From contig JAKZAP010000014.1 in the NCBI GenBank assembly GCA_023053575.1, forward strand, positions 1,674,001-1,738,000: DNA of 64,000 nt. Direction: 5' to 3'. A program made the translations under genes and the position numbers. A model generated the notes under the pieces. It ran no database searches. It was not told where the DNA came from and was given only the letters and a program-made list of their open reading frames with translations. The DNA is from Branchinecta lynchi. Taxonomy: Eukaryota > Arthropoda > Branchiopoda > Anostraca > Branchinectidae. Shown piece after piece: positions 44,481 through 56,592 of this stretch. The stretch's first letter is position 1, and every line of letters starts with the position of its first letter.

Positions 44481-47330
44481 ACTCAACTTGACTTATAGTG
44501 TGTTTTCTTTTTGCTGATTGTCTAATGTGTTTATTTGCTAACAAAGTATGTAGGCTACCTGACGAAAAAATATCAAATTTGGCAGTTTGCTATGATAAGC
44601 CATATTTTTGAATTAAAGTTTTATTCTATTATTTTCTATTACATCAGATTTAAGATTTGGTCAACCAAAACTGTTTCATATTCATCACCAGAAGAAATTG
44701 CTGATTCTATTACTGCAAAGTCGTTTAACCGCAAACAAATCGCAACAGAAATGATTAAATCATCTTGTAGAGAAATTAAATTTGTTTCACGTGTCCAAAG
44801 TTGGAACCCTATCTCAAGGTAAAGCTCGTGTTTTATAGAGTCTTCTTTTTTTCTTTTTTTTTGCTTCTTCAATGCACGCTTAGATTTTACGCAGTGTGTA
44901 AATCCACTATAAGATGTGTAGCTAACTAACGGTAGGCAAAATAACACGAAAATGCTCGCAGTAGTCACAGATCCTGTTCCAATATTCTAACATACGTGAC
45001 TAAAGCCTTGCCGGTCCCCCGTCCCAGCTGTTTTAGCATCACTCGTGGGGACCCCGATGGAAAACGGTAAAGGTAAGCTCAACATCATTGGTCCATATCT
45101 ATGATAAAAGGGGTTTAAGACTGATTTAGTGAAAAATGGTCCGGAGACTCAACAAAGCCCGGTGAATTTTAATCTGCAAGCAGTGCATGTAAGACGGGGC
45201 ATTTTAAAGATATGGTTCCTCCCCTGATGAATAGTGTGGCCCGGTTATGGTAACAAAAAATAATCTGGAAATAAGGAACACTACCCAGGGAAGCCGAGTA
45301 AGCCATCAACAGGTGGAAAATACAGTATTTTTCAATTTAATTCAATTCAACATGTTTTTTTTTGCTGATCCAACCGACTGACATCCGAGAACGCCAAAGT
45401 CGGACCCAGAACCATCAAGTATATCAAATTTAAATTTGATACCCATGACTGTTCAGGAACTCAACTCATGGGCAATTTGGCCCCAGTTACCCATGGGCGG
45501 AGAGGGTTGGGCAGATGCAAATCCAGAAGTACCTTCATAGCCCTAGGAAGAAGTACAGCAGATTCCAACGTTCTAACTCGACCATTGTCAAGTTGCGATC
45601 TTACAACAATGGGCGATCTGGGTGAAACTCACTCCCCAATATATATGCCAAGTTTCCGCTTGACACCTGTGTTATTTCAGTGTCTACGGGACTATCGTGG
45701 AAGGAGAATGTTACTGGTATTAGAGATGACCGAATCCTTTCACGGGATGATTCGTATCCGAATTTAATGTTGGTTGTTTTCTTCTCCCTTATTCTTCTTT
45801 TCTTTCTTTTTCCTTGTATTTCTTTTCTTGACCAATGAATGAATACTGTCATCCGTTACGGGCAGTACCCACATAGAGTGTAGTTAGTTTACATGGTATG
45901 ATTTGCTTTTTGTTAATAAACAAAACTGAATCCGAATCCTGGGTTAGGTACGAATCCGACTCCAAACCCACCGTTTCATTCTGAGGACTTGAATCAGACC
46001 TTAACAAAAATCAAATCGTGTACATCGGTTATAGTTTAAAAATCAGAGGTGACAAAAAGCACTGATATCTAAGGTAATCAGATAACGTAATAGGTTACTG
46101 AGGAGGGTTGGTGGTGGAGACCAAAAGTTGGATTGCCAAAGCACGCTGTTTAAGAACTGAAGAAAAAAAAACGGAAACTGGAAGGATGTAGACTAGACAT
46201 TTAGCGGATTCGTAAGACTGACGGTTTGCAATCCGAGTCCGAACCACAAGATTCGAATCCGAATCCGGGCTGACTGGTATCACGCTATACAGAGGATAGC
46301 TGGTTTTAAACACGAACAGCGTGAGGCCTACTATCTCCACAGGCAGTCATAAGTGATCTGAAGGATCTCGTAGCCGCCATCAGTCAAAGAGAGCACGCCG
46401 GGTCTGGACGAACACGGTTACGATTGTCCGTGGAGACTCGCTTACAGCCGGCATAGGAAACAAGTCGACAGGGGTAAAGGCGTAACATTCAAAAGAGGTA
46501 ATTTCCTAAATGTCTTCATCTAATCTATTCCTTTGTTCGAGGTCTTTAACCAAAAGTTTTATTTACAACATACCAATTTCAGTCCAGAACAACATGCCCA
46601 CAATCTTATAAAGTAAAAAAAAGCGTACATTCATAGGTACACTCATGATAAAAAGATGGGTCTAACAGTTCACTCTGAAATCATTTAAGAATCAACTACT
46701 CCCTCAATCCTAATGGCACCATGTATGGGTGCCCGTCCTGGAAGCATTCACTCGTCAACCATATTTTGTACTTCAAAAGAACTCGTGTTCCACTGAGCCG
46801 GCAGAATTCACGGTTCACTGAATCTGGAAATTATCCATCTCTCCAGAATAACGTCCGCTTTCAAGATCCAGCATATTCGGTGTCGTCACAGATTTCACCA
46901 CCAAAGATTATGATTCCGTCACTGGTCACAAGGACTTGGCTCACAATTCAGTGATTTTGTGCGGTCAGCACAAGCCAGTCGTGTTCTTCAAACAGTGACC
47001 AATATCCACATAGTCATAGCGGACTTGTACTCAAAGGTGTAGAATCCGAAAGTTCCTTACTCCCACTGGATTTCAATGTAGACAAACGAACAAGCCTGCG
47101 CCATGTGTGACAATGTACCGGTCATAAGATAAAAAAAACTGAAAATCTCCTGTGTTTTAGGGCCAAGAAAAACCCTATTTAACCAAGCCAAGCATACACC
47201 CTTGCAATATAACTCCTGAGATATTTACACTATCAGAGGTCCCTACTGAGGCCTCGCCCAACTCCTGTTTGGTTCCACGAATTGTGAAGGGACACTTTTT
47301 CTCTTATTATTTCTTGGGAAAATCAGATCT
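44481..47330. other. intergenic sequence downstream of HCF, no gene recognised
   Basis: Open frames at 44535-44968 and 45468-45852 lack known domains. 'aatttaattcaattcaacat' near 45345 and 'aataaacaaaactgaatccg' near 45915 look like retroposon tails. The HCF poly(A) site must fall here but was not fixed. Confidence 0.4.
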
Positions 47331-47461
47331 TTAGAATGGCTCGTCAGGTCGGAAGCGCTTCATCTGCGGGGGGAGTCCCGGGCCACCAGAAAGGCGAGCC
47401 TGGCCAGGGTCCATGGGTCTCTTCGGGGGTTTTATTGGAGAAGCTGGAGTATTGGAAGAAT
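47331..47461 (-). CDS. Hcf: HCF, terminal exon with basic C-terminal tail
   Basis: After the acceptor TTGTTCTAG (minus strand) the first two bases AT complete an Asp codon from the previous exon. It reads SSNTPASPIKPPKRPM, then PQMKRFRPDEPF and stop TAA at 47333-47331. The vertebrate HCFC1 end also has a KP..KRPM block and a basic nuclear-localisation tail, and the phase (1+2) fits exactly. The plus-strand open frame over the same bases is a shadow. Confidence 0.8.
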
Positions 47462-47685
47462 CTAGAACAAAACGAACACAAAGTTAAATTACTGATTACC
47501 CAGTTAACTGGATTTTTGCGAAAACTTGTTCTGTTGTACAGAATACTTAAGTGTCATTTTCTGACTTGGACTGTTTTCAATGCAATGAATTCCCTATTCG
47601 TCAAAGCATAGCGGGACTGCACCACCTATTTTTCGTCGTCAAAAATCACCAGCGCATCTGAACTGGAATGCAGCACTGTGGGCGT

Positions 47686-47967
47686 GGTCCACCCTACTTA
47701 CCGTAGTTACTACGCATGACGTCACAAATTCTCGCTTTTTGCCGTCAAGGCTGGAACGATTTTTCTATTTTCCAGCAAAATACCATGCAGCCGGGGAATC
47801 CGACCAATCACGTTACAGCGATGCGTAGTTACCACGCTTACTACGCTCCCGAGGATGGTAAGCAAATAGTTACCATTTCGAGAAGGTTGGAACGGTCAGC
47901 GTAGTAACTTATTTCGAGGTTGGAACGAAATAGTAACTAATAGTTAATATTGTTTGAAGGGTGGAAC
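47686..47967 (+). mobile_element. GTTCCACCC MITE in the last HCF intron
   Basis: 282 bp, ends GGTCCACCCT and AAGGGTGGAAC, closely matching 25639-25921 along its length. Confidence 0.75.
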
Positions 47968-48253
47968 AAATATAATGTTTGAAGCCAAGCTGACTATTCA
48001 AGCTGACCTCGCACATCATCTTAGAGGGATAACTAGCTGATCAAGAAAAAAAAACAACTGAAATCACGACTATTTCTTTAGGGTGGAACTCGCTCTGTAT
48101 TCCCGTGATGGGAACCGTAACGAAACGCTCTTCAGCGAGCCTTTAAGAAAACTATGTTCAGATGTGGGAGCTCGAGTTCGAATCCTCTCTGTCACATGTT
48201 GCACAAGTGACCAAACAACGTTCTCAACATCATCAACCTCGACCTCCCACCTT

Positions 48254-48457
48254 AGGCGTATTCTCGCCGTTCCCCGAGACCTCCTCGGGGAGTCGAGGGA
48301 ACGGCGAGAACAGAGGGAGTCACTTCACGCGGACTCCTCGGACGGAAAGCAACGAGAACATTCCAAAGTGGGTTTTGTTCTAAAATAAATATGCAGTTGA
48401 CGTAATTAGTATGGATCCACTTTATTGTTGACCTCGGGGAACGGCGAGAATACGTCT
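48254..48457 (+). mobile_element. MITE with long inverted ends and 3-bp target duplication, copy 2
   Basis: 204 bp with ends AGGCGTATTCTCGCCGTTCC and GGAACGGCGAGAATACGTCT, flanked by CTT at 48251-48253 and 48458-48460. Lies in an HCF intron, 30 bp from the donor at 48489. Confidence 0.85.
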
Positions 48458-48489
48458 CTTGTGCTCTAGAAACTGAGATGAATTCCTAC

Positions 48490-48682
48490 CTTGGAGCCAC
48501 CTCACTTGGGTCGCAGGTCCATATCCTTTCTCATTTCGTGCTGCGATACGGAAGATGACGGCTGGCTTTGTGGTCGTATCGATATGTGCTGCCGACAATG
48601 AACTGTTGGGGACGATGCACTGAGAGCTTGGTCCGCAATAGACGCGAACAAACGCGAGCTGGGATGAGCCCGCAGAGCCGGC
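48490..48682 (-). CDS. Hcf: HCF, second fibronectin type III exon
   Basis: Minus-strand exon between acceptor ACAG (48686-48683) and donor GTAGGA. Reads [33 protein letters not shown] and [20 protein letters not shown], near-identical to the last Fn3 repeat of HCF-1, the domain that helps hold the two processed HCF subunits together. Starts in phase 0, ends with one base. The annotated-looking 65-codon minus frame here is a shadow in another frame. Confidence 0.93.
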
Positions 48683-48829
48683 CTGTAAAGTAATAACAAA
48701 ATTAATACCCTCTCCTGTTATACTTTCTGTGGATTGCGAAAAGATATTTATGGATTAAAAAACCGAATTGTAATTGTAAACCAGATAAGCCTCCAACAAC
48801 CAACGCACGAAGCGGAGAGAAGATTCGCA

Positions 48830-49190
48830 ATCAAGCGGTACCCACCGACCTAAAGGCAAGTCGGTTGGGGCCTATTGTACGATGGGTGGTTGATAGCCTA
48901 TTGTGAGTTTGGTCTGCAAACCATAGTGTGGATTGATCTTGGACATCTATAATGATCCCGTGAAGTTCTGCACGTGTAGTAGGCCATCCTGACGCCCTAG
49001 GCCATCCTGACTCCGATTACTATCTTTCGACATTTACCATCTTATGCCCGGCCTAATATAACCCACGCCATAACATCAGGTTGAGAGTACATGCATCTTC
49101 ACATACAAACAAAGTCGTCGTACAGTCATCCTAACCGCAAGTAGGTTAGCGACTAAGCGAAGAAAGGTAAATTAAATTAGTTAAAGCACC
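48830..49190 (-). repeat. inverted partner of repeat 10976-11340
   Basis: Same sequence as 10976-11340 read in the other direction, with indels (for example a duplicated 'ggccatcctgac' at 48985-49012). Sits in the HCF intron between the two Fn3 exons. Confidence 0.6.
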
Positions 49191-49213
49191 GGTAAAGAGT
49201 TCGAGATTCTTAC

Positions 49214-49381
49214 CTGAGCTCCATGTCCTTTAACTGCAAGATAGACGGAGTACTCAATAATTTCACCAGAGGCACCTTGCGGTGGCTCCCACGAAAGATG
49301 AGCACCATCTCCAGATTTGGAGATCTTGATGGCAGATGGGGCACCAGGGAATCCGGGCAGACATGTCTTGAAAGCTGAGAC
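49214..49381 (-). CDS. Hcf: HCF, fibronectin type III linker exon
   Basis: 168-bp minus-strand exon, phase 0 at both ends, donor CAG|GTAAGA. Reads [36 protein letters not shown] and [16 protein letters not shown], matching HCF-1 almost residue for residue ([23 protein letters not shown]). This covers the end of one Fn3 repeat and the start of the next. Confidence 0.95.
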
Positions 49382-49564
49382 CTAAAATATATATTAAATG
49401 AGAGAAGTGACAGGGACTACCTGTCTTAAAAACTTGTCGTTTCTACGTATTTTAGTGGGTCAGCGTTCTGTAGCCAAAGTTGTACCCCTTCTGCGAATTA
49501 ACATACATTTCGTTCCATGTGCATTCCATGGTCTCTGGTACGGGTACACAGCAAATGGTTTCTC

Positions 49565-50027
49565 CGAGTAAGGATTAAAGTTAACTGCAGTATTTGCTAC
49601 TGGGATCAGGCCTGGGAGTGACCTAAGGCTAAAATATATATAGGATATAGGATTTTTCACAAAAAAAAGGGAAAATATAGGACAAAAAAACAGCTTATTT
49701 GGATGAAAAAATCTCATTACCCTATCTTCTGCAAAATAACAGAGGGCGATTATGGTGAAACAACTTAGGATCTCACCTTAAAACAAAAAACATAATATCC
49801 AAGACGAGAGACTTTGACGAGTAAGTTTTATCCATGAACAGAGATTAAATACAAAATCAAAGAACAACGAACACACTACTGAAAAAAATCTTGCAGTATT
49901 TCCTGCTGGGATTAATCTTGTCGTTAAAAAGATAATCTTATCTCTAATTGGGATTAATCTTTCTCAGAGATAAGATTAATCCCAGTAGCAAATACTGCAG
50001 TTAACTTTAATCGTTACTCGGAGGAAC
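49565..50027. mobile_element. MITE with 45-bp inverted ends (HCF intron)
   Basis: Left TCCGAGTAAGGATTAAAGTT and right complement TCCGAGTAACGATTAAAGTT, both continuing AACTGCAGTATTTGCTACTG inward. The right half holds a strong hairpin of GATTAATCTTATCTC-type sequence. A shorter relative is at 62018-62147. Confidence 0.65.
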
Positions 50028-51329
50028 TTTTTAAAGTGTATACAAGCACTAAACATGATACTAAAACCTATACCACGAATCGAGTTAGCATATGATTTGC
50101 GCAAGCATTTAAAGCTCTTGCTCGAGCACTGTTTGAAGCTTTGGCTATTACTGTTTCAACTTCGGAGACCGACGCTAAGCCAAAATTATGCATACTTGTA
50201 GTACGTGCGCTCTGGAGCGCGTCCATACAACCAATCAGCTTTGAATCCTAATTTTCCTCCCCAGCGACTTAACAGCGATGTAGCTATTTGTATAGAGTTA
50301 GCGACGTGTGGCGCCAAGCTAGTAACCTCCGCTCGTTCGTAGGGCAGAGTATGGGGAAATATTCGACTCCGCAGTCATATTACAGAGACAGGGAGACGGA
50401 GGTTCTGTTAGATTATGTGTTATTGGGTATATTGGTGCGTGGTCTAATGCGCCTTGAGGCTCTCGGTGGTGCGTATTTTTCTTTGGCCTGTTAATTCCCA
50501 AGGTGGCGCAACATAAAGTACGTAGGGTGTAATTACCACATTTTACCGAGCGGCCGTAACCGTCGCGCATCGCTTTACATACTAGCGTTGGTCCAAAGCG
50601 CGTGCTGTGGGCACTGTAGCAGCTTACAGTATGTGCCGTAAGGGCAGATATACTGATATTAGTGTTTGGTCCGATCTGTTGAAATTTATAATTCGACGAA
50701 TATGATTATTTTTGTTTTTATATAGCATCTGTTGACTAAGCATTGCTGAACTATTTTATTCTGTTTGACAAAAAAGTCCCAATCAGTGTCATACTAGGCG
50801 GACGACAGAAGCGATACTAAATAAAGACAAGGAAGGTCACCAAATTAAAGAATAGTAGTGGACGACGCACAAGAACAAATTATTATGTGCCCTTGGTACA
50901 ACGTGCCTCGAAGTCTATTCTGCCAATTTAGCAAGGTTTTGATACATATGAATGTTTTTTTGTTAAGTGAGACGTTAGACGTTTTATTCCAAAAAGACGT
51001 GAGTTTTGATAGTGGAGTTTTGGAAGAGGAACTACTGGCCCTAGGAACAGTCTTAAAGTATAACTGAAAATCCAACTTATTGTTGTATAATTCAACTGGA
51101 CATGCTGCATTACTTGGATTCTGCTAAGGGATTTTTTTTATTTTCCACTATCTGCTCTAGTAGTGACCTTCAGAATATCCACAGCCGTCTCCACAACGCA
51201 AATTCTACTATGACGTAGAGAATTCAGATCTCAACACAAACGCGGCTTTTCAGTGGCCAATGGTAATCTTGGTGAAGACTGCTTAGTGCGTGAACGCAAA
51301 TTTGTGTAAATTTTGTCGTCAAGCATACA
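50028..51329. other. HCF intron sequence, no feature recognised
   Basis: Open frames at 50288-50570 and 50845-51110 have no recognisable domain. Confidence 0.4.
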
Positions 51330-51520
51330 ACACAGGTATAAGCACATAGACGTACCACAAATCTGACAGGGAAATTCCACTATCTAAAAATCGATTATTG
51401 GTGAATAGCGGAGCAACGAAGTAACGCATTTTCATCGGGTCTTCAAACCTGTTTAAGTGAATAAGCGATGGGTAACTAGACTGTCCTATCCCAGTCCTTT
51501 TCGGTTAAACTTTAACGAAG
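51330..51520 (+). mobile_element. copy of the MITE seen at 21216 and 63800
   Basis: Uninterrupted version of the element split at 21364/21938: 'aatcgattattggtgaatagcgg', 'gggtaactagactgtcctatccc' and TTTTCGGTTAAACTTTAA in order. Acts as the empty-site reference for the 21365-21937 insertion. Confidence 0.7.
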
Positions 51521-52054
51521 ATGTTGTTAATGCTGAATCGGGTAATAGTTCTAAGCGTATAATATAGAAGATTTTTAACTCAGATGCTGCAGTATATTAT
51601 TATTTTGTTAGGATGCCGGTAATAGTGTCAGCAGCTTATATGGTGATTGGTGATCAAAGTTAATAATTCTTGATTAAATGTATATATGTTTATATTTCTT
51701 ATTTTGTTTGTTATAACCAGAAACAAATTACCGGCTGCGTCCGGCTTCGGTTTAGAATAAATTACTGATAAGACTGAAAATGAACAGACTAATAGAAGAA
51801 ATGAAGAATAAGAAGAATGAAGAATAGATTTTACTCTTCAAAAGCAGCTGTGCCAGCGTTACCGCCGAATTTGACCTTTTCGTCAAAAAAAAAAAAAAAA
51901 TGCTAAATAACATAAAACTCTATCATTCTATTCTATGGGATTTCTCTCGCTGGGGTCTAATACGTGTAGGAGAATAGGAGGGGGGGGGGGGGGAATAATT
52001 GTACGTAATTGGGGAATGGATCAGAACGTAACCGAACACGATTTTGAAACTTAC

Positions 52055-52330
52055 CTCACTCCACGGTCCCCTTCCAAGCGAATTATACGCCGCCACACGG
52101 AACTTGTAAGCCGTACCGGGCTTTAGAAGGACCTTAGCCATTCCAAGTTGTTCAGGGTCGGCTTCAGGGTCCAAATCTCCTTCCAAACCGGCACTACCCT
52201 CCATGGGTATAAAATAGTTCTGAACCAGGGCTGACGTTACTTTGTAGACACCAACATCTTGCCAGTTGGGGTCTCGCACAATCGGCTCGGGTGTGGGGGG
52301 TTTCAGATGTTCAGGGGAGGAGAGTCGCAT
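52055..52330 (-). CDS. Hcf: HCF, first fibronectin type III exon
   Basis: 276-bp minus-strand exon, phase 0 at both ends, acceptor GGTTACAG and donor GAG|GTAAGT. Reads MRLSSPEHLKPPTPEP, WQDVGVYKVTSALVQNYFIP, then KPGTAYKFRVAAYNSLGRGP and WSE. 'W.DVGV.K.....HYF.P' and 'PGTAYKFRVA' are diagnostic of the HCF C-terminal subunit. The ATG at 52330 is simply the first codon of the exon and not a start. Confidence 0.94.
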
Positions 52331-52437
52331 CTGTAACCAGAAATCATGAGCTGATGACTGCTTCTAGAACAATACTGCTCGACATCATGTGTTTCAGCCA
52401 CATAAGTGAAATTGAATTCCCCGCTCTTCAGACATAG

Positions 52438-53318
52438 TGGTTGCGTTCCAGAACTTAACTATTGTTAACAAATTGTTAACTTTTTGCGTTCCAGGTTTCT
52501 GATTTCGAAATTTAAGCTCCACCCACATAGGATTTCCGATCCAGAGCCTAAAGTAGCGTGCACACACAGTCCAAACCAGTGTTGCCACCGGACCAAAAGT
52601 AAGTTTACTAGATGATTTTTTTTTACTATAGATTCTAACAAATTTTCCTAACTCGAATTTTTTTAATATGCTGCTTGCAAAAGCAGTTTATCTTTTTACA
52701 GTTGAACAGCGACATTTCATACACTTGCTGCAATAAAAGGAAAATACTGGTCAATCAAAGCAGTTCCTTAATTGATAGATAGATAGAAAGCTTATTGTAA
52801 AAATCGACTATCGTGGTTATAAACCAAATTTGCGATTATTGTCAAACAAACAGAAAAAACTACAATATATGCATCTTTCTTTGATACTCCTCAGAACTGT
52901 TCAAAGTTACATAGGCTACACCTCCTGTATTTTATATGAACAATATACAATAGACATTTTTAATGAACAGAGAATTTGCAAACATTCGATAATCAATCAG
53001 CATCATTTGACTGTAGGCTAAGCAGTGGATTTTTCAAATCTGGGACCAAGTTTTCCGTCCGAATTTCCTTTTATCTGAAAAACCTGTCAGGCATAGTGAC
53101 GCGAATTTCGCATTCGCGTGCGGAATCTTACCGGACTGTGTGTGCACTTAGCTTAACGATTGTTAACAATTTTGTAACTAGTGTCGGTTAGCATCGTTGG
53201 GAAAAAGTTAACAATTGTAGAATTGGGAAAAGTTAGCAATCGTCAAAGCTGCAGTTAGCTCCGCCCCAAAATAAAGTTGACGATTGTTAACAACTGTTAA
53301 GTTTCTGGAACGCAACCA
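52438..53318. mobile_element. element with TGGTTGCGTTCCAGAA inverted ends, containing a LINE tail
   Basis: Left TGGTTGCGTTCCAGAACTTA and right complement TGGTTGCGTTCCAGAAACTTA; both are followed by 'ttgttaaca' repeats. A LINE 3' UTR and CTAT tail (52765-52880) like 16690-16813 lies inside. No target duplication found. Confidence 0.6.
52765..52880 (-). repeat. LINE 3' UTR fragment with CTAT tail
   Basis: About 95% identical to 16690-16810 ('aaaatcgactatcgtggttataaacc', 'tttgcgattattgtcaaacaaac'). 5' truncated, as usual for LINE copies. Confidence 0.75.
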
Positions 53319-54092
53319 GTGTCATGTCGTCTGGTGTTTCGGGGTGACATATTTACTGAATACCAATTGAAGCGCTGTCAGTTTAGTTGCCTGACAGTTA
53401 TAAAAAGGTCAGTCACACTAGTCGTTTGGCTCTGGAAATGGAAAGTAAGTTATTTCATTTATTATTAGCCTCGCTGAGGCGCTCACTGAGGCTGTAGCTG
53501 ATGGTTGAGTTATTACGCATATGTGTTATTTATTTATATTATTTTGTTAGATATTTGCTTGTTGATCTGTTTTATGCGATACGGCCTTGTTATGTCATAG
53601 TTGTCATTTTATATTTTTGGCCAGTTATGTATGTGTTTACTATGTTTTTTACTCTCCGATTTCTGGAGGAAATAAATTATTTGAATTGAATTGAATTACC
53701 ATTCCAGTTTCTGATTTTTTGCATTTGTTCCAGGTTTCCTGATTATGAATTACTTCTACATTTCTACAATAAACGTTTCCAAACGATGGAGCAAGTTAGG
53801 ACCATTCCATGCAGACGTAGCCAGTCGTCCGTTCGTAAAACACTGAATAACATACTGAACTAACTTAGCAGAACCGGGCAGCAGCCACCAGATGTCTCCC
53901 TTCACCAGCATCACTCCTAAAACATTAGGATCTAAGTAGGACCTCCATCTTCTCTAAATTTTACTTGATACATAGCTTTGCCTAACAAATCTTTTCCTTC
54001 GCTGTACAACAACGTAAATCTCAGCGAACGACAATGCTTGCACTTTAAACTTGATTGAGAGTTTCAAAGCTTGAAGCTTGGACTTGCGGTTG
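53319..54092. other. HCF intron sequence, no gene
   Basis: 'ggaaataaattatttgaattgaattgaatt' at 53667-53697 is a retroposon-like tail. No exon fits the HCF phase between 52330 and 54599. Confidence 0.4.
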
Positions 54093-54590
54093 GCCATAAT
54101 AATAATAATAACCTTTGTGGCCAAAAGGCCATACGAGATTCAATAAATGTGTTACTTCACAAATAAAATGTTACACCTCTAAATCTATCAAGGTACACAA
54201 ATTAGGCTAAACTTCTTTTCTGAGTGTAAACGCTTTAGTAACACATTTACATATTTCTAAGATGCATTTGGGGTTCGTAGATTTCAAGATACCGAAGCAA
54301 TGCCCAAACCCGATGCCCATAAAATGTAACCCTCAAATGCGAACGCGCTTGGCACTCTAAGAGGAAGCAACGTAAATCTTGGCGGACGGCAAGCTTGGAC
54401 TTCTGACTTGACGAGAGTTGCAAAGCTTTAAGCTTGGCCTTGCGGTTACGCATATAAGTACTCACCGAGCCCGACGCTGTACGACATTCCAAGATCTCAA
54501 GAGACTGGGTCACATTTCAACACGGTAGGACGCTTGGCAAAGCAAAAGGCGCGGGTAGATCGACATATGTTTGCTATCTTACTGAGACTA
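54093..54590 (-). pseudogene. LINE C-terminal remnant with (TAA)n tail, sister of 39788-40560
   Basis: Minus frame reads KLKALQLSSSQKSKLAVRQD, LRVTFYGHRVWALLRYLEI; the equivalent block at 40440-40560 reads LRYFKGHLTRVIFPLRNHLE. 3' end has the same 'ggcctttt(g)gcc..' block and TAA repeat (54095-54112). Lies in an HCF intron on the same strand as the gene. Confidence 0.5.
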
Positions 54591-54598
54591 GTACAAAC

Positions 54599-54867
54599 CT
54601 GAGTATCTTCTAACTGGTAATGCTGCAAGCCATTAGCACCTAGGCTCAAATTCAGATCTTCCTCTTTCTTGACCATCTCGGCAGACGAAATCGCCGCTGA
54701 GGCCAAAGTTGACAGGGCATCTCCTTCTTCACTCTGCGGCTCTTGGGCCATCATACTCTCATGCTCGCTCTTGATGACGTCGGCAAACTCCTGCTCCAGT
54801 GTGGCACCGTGGTCGTGCGTAATGGTGGTGCCACCAACATCTGACTCGTGTTCCGGCATCGCTGCTT
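54599..54867 (-). CDS. Hcf: HCF, middle-region exon preceding the Fn3 domain
   Basis: Minus-strand exon after CCATTTCCAG, beginning with AA that completes a Glu codon, then AAMPEHESDVGGTTI, HDHGATLEQEFADVIKSEHE, LASAAISSAEMVKKEEDLNL and ending LEDTQ at CAG|GTTTGT in phase 0. The acidic, Ala-rich composition ('LSTLASAAI') is typical of the region just before the Fn3 domain of HCF. An alternative acceptor AG three bases downstream would drop one residue. Confidence 0.88.
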
Positions 54868-54894
54868 CTGGAAATGGAAATGTCTTTGATTAAA

Positions 54895-55250
54895 TCAGAT
54901 TAAATTTTATTTTCCACATGTATACAAAACATATTGCAGCACCTGCTAAGAAAACCCCAAAGGGCTTGTTGGCCGCAGGTGGCAGTCTTCTCTATTCTGC
55001 ATATAGTGGTAACACTGTCTTTACATAATCTACATGCCATTCATACACGTTTCATACATATACAACAAACTTTCTGCTTACAAAAAACCACTCACGCATC
55101 ATTACTATTCTTTTGCAAGGAAAAATCTCTTCGCTGTAGCCTTGAAGGATGCCAGATGACTCGAATTTCTAATTTGAGCTGAAATTATATCCCATACAAG
55201 GGGCACTGAGGGAGTTTGGTTTGGAAACTTGTTATTTGCAAGTAATGTAG
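54895..55250 (-). pseudogene. LINE 3' end remnant
   Basis: Minus frame 55245-55105 reads PNQTPSVPLVWDIISAQIR, NSSHLASFKATAKRFFLAKE and stop, the 'VW..LP..IR.S..L.SFK..LK..LL' ending of LINE reverse transcriptases. The tail 'aataaaatttaatctgattt' reaches to 30 bp from the HCF exon. Confidence 0.6.
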
Positions 55251-55736
55251 GCTATATAGCGTTAGGATTTTGTATAAAAAAAGGGATAGTTACTATTCAG
55301 TTTTTCAGTGTACTAAAGCTGTCATACTTCCCGAGACATCAAAAGTGAATATAAACAACAGCTGGACCACGTCCACGACCGTTGAAACTTATAGGACCGA
55401 AATATCGAAGGACGATACAAGACTGAAAATTCTTCTTTTTGCTGCTAAGATTAGAATAAAAAATAATATGGGTTTAAAGTACAAGGAAAAAATGAAGATG
55501 AAACATAGAAAGTTAGTTGACATAAATTCCTCACTCATTTAATTTAATGAAATTACACAAATTTATGGGTTTAAATATCAAGTCAAATTAAACTTAAATT
55601 AAATAAAAGAATACTCAATTAGTGCAAGTGACGTTAAGAAAGGAAGTTTAATATTTTGATACTGATGATTTATTTTTTTTATAATTTTATTTTGTATTAT
55701 TACGGAGTTGACAGGGACTGAAAAGACTTGACTAAC

Positions 55737-55970
55737 CATCCAGATGCTCCTGTTGCTGCTCCTCTGGTGCTTCCGGCTCTTGCTCCACAACTGGTTCTTC
55801 AACTCCTCCTTCCGCGGAGACGATCTGGGGTAGTGCTCCTTCCTCCAACTGCTCCAGTGCTCCCTCCCCTTCTTGTGCAAGGGCAGATTCCTCTTCCTCT
55901 GGAGGATGGACAGCGTGCTCAGCATCCTCTTGGTAGCGCTCCTCTGCTCCCTCAGCTAAGGCGTCCAATC
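55737..55970 (-). CDS. Hcf: HCF, acidic exon 3
   Basis: 234-bp minus-strand exon (2 bases + 77 codons + 1), acceptor TTTTCGTAG, donor ATG|GTTAGT. Reads LDALAEGAEERYQEDAEHAV, PPEEEESALAQEGEGALEQL, VEEPVVEQEPEAPEEQQQEH. Very rich in Glu, Gln and Ala and low in complexity, so its assignment rests on phase continuity and position, not on domain similarity. The 87-codon plus-strand frame over it is its antisense shadow. Confidence 0.75.
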
Positions 55971-56592
55971 CTACGAAAACCAACGGGTTAGTTACTACAG
56001 AAGAACAAGAAGATCCGGTCGGCGAGTGTAGTTAAAGCACAAAGGACATTTCTAATGCTTTTCTATGGATTAAATGCTTCACAAATTAACATTTCCGACT
56101 TCATTTAGAAGTCGCTACGAAAATCGGCCGTTTTCTTGTTATCCCTTGTCTTTACCTCTCTGGCATTTCGGCGATTCAAATCGTAGGAGCTGGGATGTCA
56201 TGGCAGGAAATTCAAAAACTCCCAGCAATACTTGATAGGATATATTTGAGATGTTACCAAAGTCAAGCCGGCAGATGCAGATGCAGAATATGCAATAAGC
56301 TTATAAAAAATAACATAGCTACTAAAACAATTCAAAAACAAATAACCTATACAAATCTGAATTATACAAGCTGATTTATGCATAAAATAAAGATATACTA
56401 AGTATTATAAGAAACATCACTTTTATCTTTGTTCAAGCTAGTAAATTGAGCATGTATTGGCCCAAAAAATTACGCTCTGAAATATCACAGAGAGGAAACT
56501 GTTGAAAAAGGTGCTGTTCCAGGGGGTAAGCATTATTCCTAGGTTGTTACAAAGTGGGACTGGGGTAGTTTGATGTGCCCATGGAACTTTAA
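55971..56592. other. HCF intron, no feature recognised
   Basis: AT-rich sequence, nothing recognised. Confidence 0.4.

Noticed and set aside
55728..55991. 87-codon plus-strand open frame rich in Pro and Leu
   Set aside because: Antisense shadow of the Glu-rich HCF exon (GAG/GAA codons read backwards).
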